The position numbers and the translations under genes are program-made. DNA of 64,000 bases from Eumeta japonica (lineage: Eukaryota; Arthropoda; Insecta; Lepidoptera; Psychidae). Shown here piece after piece: positions 59,804 to 64,000 of the stretch. Below the pieces are notes generated by a model that saw only the letters and a list, made by a program, of their open reading frames with translations, was not told the DNA's origin and ran no database searches. Where the stretch lies: positions 1 through 64,000 of the forward strand of contig BGZK01001626.1 of assembly GCA_005406025.1 (NCBI GenBank), read 5' to 3'. The first letter of the stretch is position 1; each line of letters begins with the position of its first letter.

Positions 59804-62800
59804 ATATTGTTAATTTGTGTTAAGTACATTTCGGTATTTTTTATAAATAAAACTGATTCTAAACGCGTGATTTACGTGTTATTTTTAAGTGTTACAACTG
59901 CCCCCCATTAGTGTTACAACCGCCTCTGGTACGGGGTCGATTGTAACAATCGCACACACTAATTAAATTGACATATTTCTGCCAAAATGTTTCATCTGAG
60001 TTACTGATTTTGATATTAATTTAAAGACAAATGACTATGCTTTTATTTTAAAGGCTTTAATCGTTGCTTACAGTTGTAATAGCTGTGCTGTGGGCAGTTA
60101 AAGAAAAATTGTTACAGCCGTACCCAGTCTACCTTAATGTTACCAAGTAGCATTAAACAAGTTTTATAGTTGATGCAAGAAAATGATTCATCATAATAAA
60201 CGTTTTATGGTGCAAATGTAACAAGTTCTAAGTTAAATTTATTAAGCTCCATCAGTTACTGTTATCATTTCTGTATTGATATTGATCATGGTCTTAGTTG
60301 AATTTATTAAAGTGAATTCGTAATTATAATAATTTTTCTGTTGATGTTGACCGAATGTTGATCCAATTTGTTAAAACGAATTAGTCGGTATAGCCAATTT
60401 CATATTAATACTGAATAAGATCGTATTTGCTTTGGTTAAAAGATAAATATAAGAGCAATAGAGTGGACCGGCCCGTTGACTGAGGACAATCAAGATCGTG
60501 CCATTTGTGTGTCTGACGTCCGTTAGGCTCTTACGGAATCAAGGTACTCGATCACAGGAATCGCAATTTAGTTATTAGTAGACAAATTTCTTTTGAGTGT
60601 ATAAGCCGTCACGTGCGCGCGCCGCGGGCGTCGGCCACTCCGCGGCGGTCACGTCCACGTGTTCTAAAGCTTCTGCAGATTTAAGTCGATACACGTCTGC
60701 GGGCACACACACTTAACGTACTGACACCACATAATACGTAATCGTTATAGTTGTCACAAACGGAGGGCCCGCGGGCGGGCGGCCGGTGACGCGGCAGGTG
60801 CGGGCCGGCGCGGCCGGCGCGTTATTGACTCGACGCATTAGGTGATTAGCCGCGGGCGCACACAATGCGCTGCGCGCTGACGTCACCGCCATCAGCTAAT
60901 GGCGCGGACATCGGCACCTTTCTTTAACAAACAAAACGGCGCCGAGGGTACGGTCGGCCCCGCGCGCCCGCGCCGACCGCGCCGGCCCGCGCGTGTGAGC
61001 GGCGGCGCCGCGAGCCGTCCTCGAGTCCTAAACAATTCGATCTTCCGTAAAATTTGCACCGTGTTTTTATAAATTTATACACCGACATGATTAAATTACG
61101 CCGCCGCCGCACGGCGGAGCCGTCGAGCGCTCGCGCCGCGACAACAAATAATTTTGTCAATTTTTTTTAGAAAACGCTTCGGAAATGCGCCGAATCGCAA
61201 AGTCGTCTGTGCGGACTTGATGCCAATTATACTTTAGCATACATTTAAGCGCTGAGGCCGCGGGGCCAACGGGGGGGGGACGTCCGAGCGCTTTGCGATA
61301 AAATTCGAGTACAAATGTCACCCGACCGGCTAGTGCGGCGCGCGCACCCTACGGCCCAGAAACGACGGCGACGCATCTCGCGGCCGGACACTTCGACACT
61401 TCGGTCGGAGACGTCCTCGCGAAAATTCGGGACCAGCCCGGCGCTGACGGCGGTGGCGGTGCGCGAGGGGCGCGGCCGGCCGCGCGCGGGGTATACTTTT
61501 CGTTCCGTTTAGCGCCCGCCGGCCGGAGCCACGAGCGCCCCCCTCGTCATATGAAGGTCGTGCGTTAAAACTTAACGTTCCCGCAATCGATCGACGTAGC
61601 GAGTCCGCCGCGCAGGGCCGCGTCGGGTCTCGTACTTACGCGCGTTAAATAAATCATAATATTATGTGTTCCGACGCCGCTCCGACCACCTCTATTCGAA
61701 TCGAATCGGAGGGCGCGCGCGGCGTCGCCGGCGGCCGCCGGATCCGATATCGTGCGACGATGTCGTTCGATATCGTCAGCCTTGGAGTACGGCCAGCGCG
61801 TCGGCGTATCGGATCCGGCAGGACGGCTCGCGAGGCGAGCGCGGCAGCGGCCGAGACGCGTCACGCCGCGACCGCCCCCGTACTCGGCGAGACCGAGCCG
61901 CGCCACCGCCGGGAGGGCCGAGTTGCCCGATGACGTCAGCCGGGGGCCGGCGCTGCCCGCGCGGGCGCGGGCGCCGGGCAGGGCGCGCTCCCGCCACCGC
62001 CTGCCGAGCGGGCCCTAGCCCGGTTTAGACGTGAACGTCGAGAATTGGAGCTATTCTTTGGAGCTGTACTTCTTTTGGCGCGTTAAGGAAAAACGATGAG
62101 AAGAAAATTCCATGATGCGCGCGCACGCCGACATCTAAATCGACACCGCGAAGTTCAATGATGAGTTTCTCTAAAGTTTTGAAGATAAGCCTACCGCAAA
62201 GTAAAAGCGAGGACATCTACCACGTTCGCTTGTGCGTGAGAACTCATGACCGTATTCGAGATAGTTTTTCAAATACCTCTGAACCTACAGCGCGTGTCTC
62301 ACATCGGTACGAATAAAAATTTAATTATATACGATGGCTAATAATATTAGTTGATAATTTATTGTAAAAAGTGTGATAAAAGTGGTTTTTTTGTATCATA
62401 AACTGTTTTAAGTACGCTTACAAGTCTGAGGTTACAGTCGAAACGTATTCTCTTTATTTATCTACATTATAAATAATTATTATTATTACATTATTGTTTT
62501 ATAAATAGTTTACTGCAATAATTGATTTTGGTTTGTTAATTGATTTTATATAAAGATATATAGAAAATTAATTAATTTTATGCACTTGTTTTTACAAACG
62601 TAGAGTGCTAGGACGCGGGATGAAATTTATGGAGTTATTTTTTCATTATTGCATCAAAAATAACTCCTAAATGCAACATTGTCGCATTGTTGGTTCGTGG
62701 TGCCTACTTAAAAATTAGTAAATATGTGCTGAGAGGGGGTGTACCGACAGGTGCTGCTCTAGCGCGTATCGTCATAAACGTGCAACCGAAATTTATTTTA

Positions 62801-63213
62801 GATTTATCAAACCGGCGCAGGTAGCCGCTCCGTCGCTGCCTCTTAAGCTAAAGGAGTCGCAGACGAGCCGATCGAAACCGCCGCCGCGTCGAGAACTGCT
62901 TTCGTATTCGTCACGTTCCCGCCGGCTCCTGGCACAGTCGGCGAAAACCGAGCACCGGCAGCACCGACGCGGCGGCTAAAGCTAGTCGCATCCGCCGATG
63001 CCCGCGACCGAGAGAAGCGGGGCCTCGGCGGCGCTCCCGGCGACGAACGCGAAGGTCCGCGTGGAACGCGACGGGCCGAGCCGCAGACACCGCCCGCGAT
63101 TCCGAGGCGACTCACCGGCGAACACGCGGGACGCGCCGATCACAACTCGACCGCCAGACGGCAAGTCGGTTCCCCCGCGTCGTCGTCGTGCAAAACGCCA
63201 ATTCAAATCTAAA
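59804..63213. other. no gene recognised; AT-rich then GC islands
   Basis: 59870-60470 is AT-rich and includes repeated GTGTTACAAC words. 60610-61560 and 61640-62030 are CpG-rich islands with TAAT-core words (60838-60895). 62280-62620 is AT-rich. 62815-63210 is again GC-rich. Frames across the islands overlap on both strands and carry no domain. Confidence 0.45.
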
Positions 63214-63816
63214 GCGGCCTCACCTCAGGGGCGGCGCGGTGGCAGGCGAAGCCGACTGAACAAGTCTAGCGCATATCGTTAGTCAATAGTTGTCTGTGTG
63301 CCGCTCGAGTTGAAGTCGGATTATTTCGTTCGTGACTTCTTTGTTATTCATTTAGTACCTATTTGTATTACTTGCGAAGTCAGATGTAGTTGCATCAGTG
63401 AATGTTGTGGTATTGTTGGTCGGTGTTGATGTTGAAGACCAAGTGTATACGGACCAAAAGTGTAAGGAACCAAAGAACGAACCAAACACAACACAGAAGG
63501 TTGTTAGTTTCTACAATTCATTAATATCGCCCATACCTTGTAACATAAATATTTTAACAATATATAGTAATAAATATGTAACGTTCCAGTGTACCGTTTA
63601 AAAATTAATAAACAAGCATTTACTTACAAATTATTTTTGTTTTATTTTATCTAAAATTTGTCACATTTGTCAACAACAAACAAAGAGATTTATTTTTAGG
63701 ATTTAATTTTTGACAATAATTAGATTTTTTAACTGTGATATTTGAACATAAATAGGTTTTACTTCATGTTTCTTTTCATAACTTTAACAACTTTGGTTTT
63801 CTATAATTGCTGATAG
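63214..63816 (+). repeat. dispersed direct repeat, copy 2
   Basis: Second copy of the repeat at 57499-58160, same orientation, about 5.7 kb away. Here the short frame is open over 67 codons (63398-63601). Confidence 0.8.
63398..63601 (+). CDS. short open frame shared by both direct-repeat copies, function unknown
   Basis: 67 codons from ATG (MNVVVLLVGVDVEDQVYTDQ) to TAA. The second half, with QKVV.FYNSLISPIPCN and NKYVTFQCTV followed by the stop, is also open in the copy at about 57766-57905, with only about four base differences there. I recognise no domain and no signal peptide. Sharing a stop and frame may simply reflect recent duplication, so evidence for a real gene is weak. Confidence 0.2.
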   Translation: MNVVVLLVGVDVEDQVYTDQKCKEPKNEPNTTQKVVSFYNSLISPIPCNINILTIYSNKYVTFQCTV

Positions 63817-64000
63817 ATAAAAGATAGCACACGGCCGTGCTAAGTACGATCGAGGCCGGTTACGGGTGGAGCACAATTTCACGCTGGCACTAATTTTCGA
63901 AGTGAATATAATATCTTAGACCTGTATTTATAAACCGTACTCAACTTTGAGACCGCGTTTGAGATAGCACTCAAGATGCTGTCCTAATTAATGTGGCACT
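63817..64000. other. window end, nothing recognised
   Basis: Short mixed-composition sequence, with no domain or repeat match elsewhere in the window that I could see. Confidence 0.5.

Noticed and set aside
61565..62028. Overlapping frames of 73-120 residues
   Set aside because: Same GC-island artefact; both strands open at once.
1..64000. tRNA, rRNA or snRNA genes
   Set aside because: Scanning by eye found no convincing A/B box pair, rRNA core or Sm-site structure; a covariance-model search would be needed to exclude them.

Overview
This window looks like a piece of an insect nuclear genome, most probably a moth or butterfly. The basis is intron-split genes, insect retroelement clades (BEL/Pao, Ty3/Gypsy, CR1/Jockey-like and RTE-like non-LTR elements of the kind common in Lepidoptera), and a PEA3-type ETS gene. 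Nothing points to prokaryotic organisation. The sequence alternates between AT-rich, transposon-filled DNA and short, very GC-rich and CpG-rich islands. The islands produce many open frames on both strands that I do not believe are genes. Host coding content is sparse: the last two exons of an ETS transcription factor on the minus strand (3954-4187 and 4332 to about 4617), and one weak candidate exon on the same strand at 28627-28725.

Layout: 1-3953 is unassigned flank. 3954-4617 holds the ETS exons. 4805-14954 is a tandem array of the form A-B-A-B-A, where A is a repeat of about 460 bp and B is about 4.4 kb. Each B carries a GC-rich segment, a spliced accessory gene and a transposase-like gene of about 640 codons. 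14955-17940 is empty AT-rich DNA ending at an (AT)30 microsatellite. 18183-24905 is a graveyard of non-LTR retrotransposon pieces: an RTE tail, a CR1/Jockey-like reverse transcriptase, and an oppositely oriented ORF1 plus endonuclease. An inverted-repeat module carrying the first exon of a TE-associated gene lies among them. 25022-26770 is a 39-bp minisatellite with higher-order structure.

About 28.6-35.8 kb is GC-island and AT-rich DNA with degenerate repeats. 35843-42355 is a complete BEL/Pao LTR retrotransposon with a 5-bp target duplication. Its LTRs differ only by indels in short repeats, yet its interior is full of frame changes. 45.2-49.6 kb holds another group of TE fragments (coiled-coil ORF1-like, RTE RT, Gypsy integrase with 3' LTR). 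49.6-64 kb is mainly GC islands and AT-rich spacer with a perfect 62-bp palindrome, a CENPB-type transposase fragment, and a pair of about 0.6-kb direct repeats sharing a short open frame.

Most elements act independently. The two genes in each B unit probably belong to one DNA transposon, as a transposase-like protein plus an accessory protein. The BEL gag, protease, RT, RNase H and integrase are parts of one polyprotein. Repeated copies often differ by short indels. This could be real decay or residual consensus error in a long-read assembly, and the distinction affects every call of 'broken' below.
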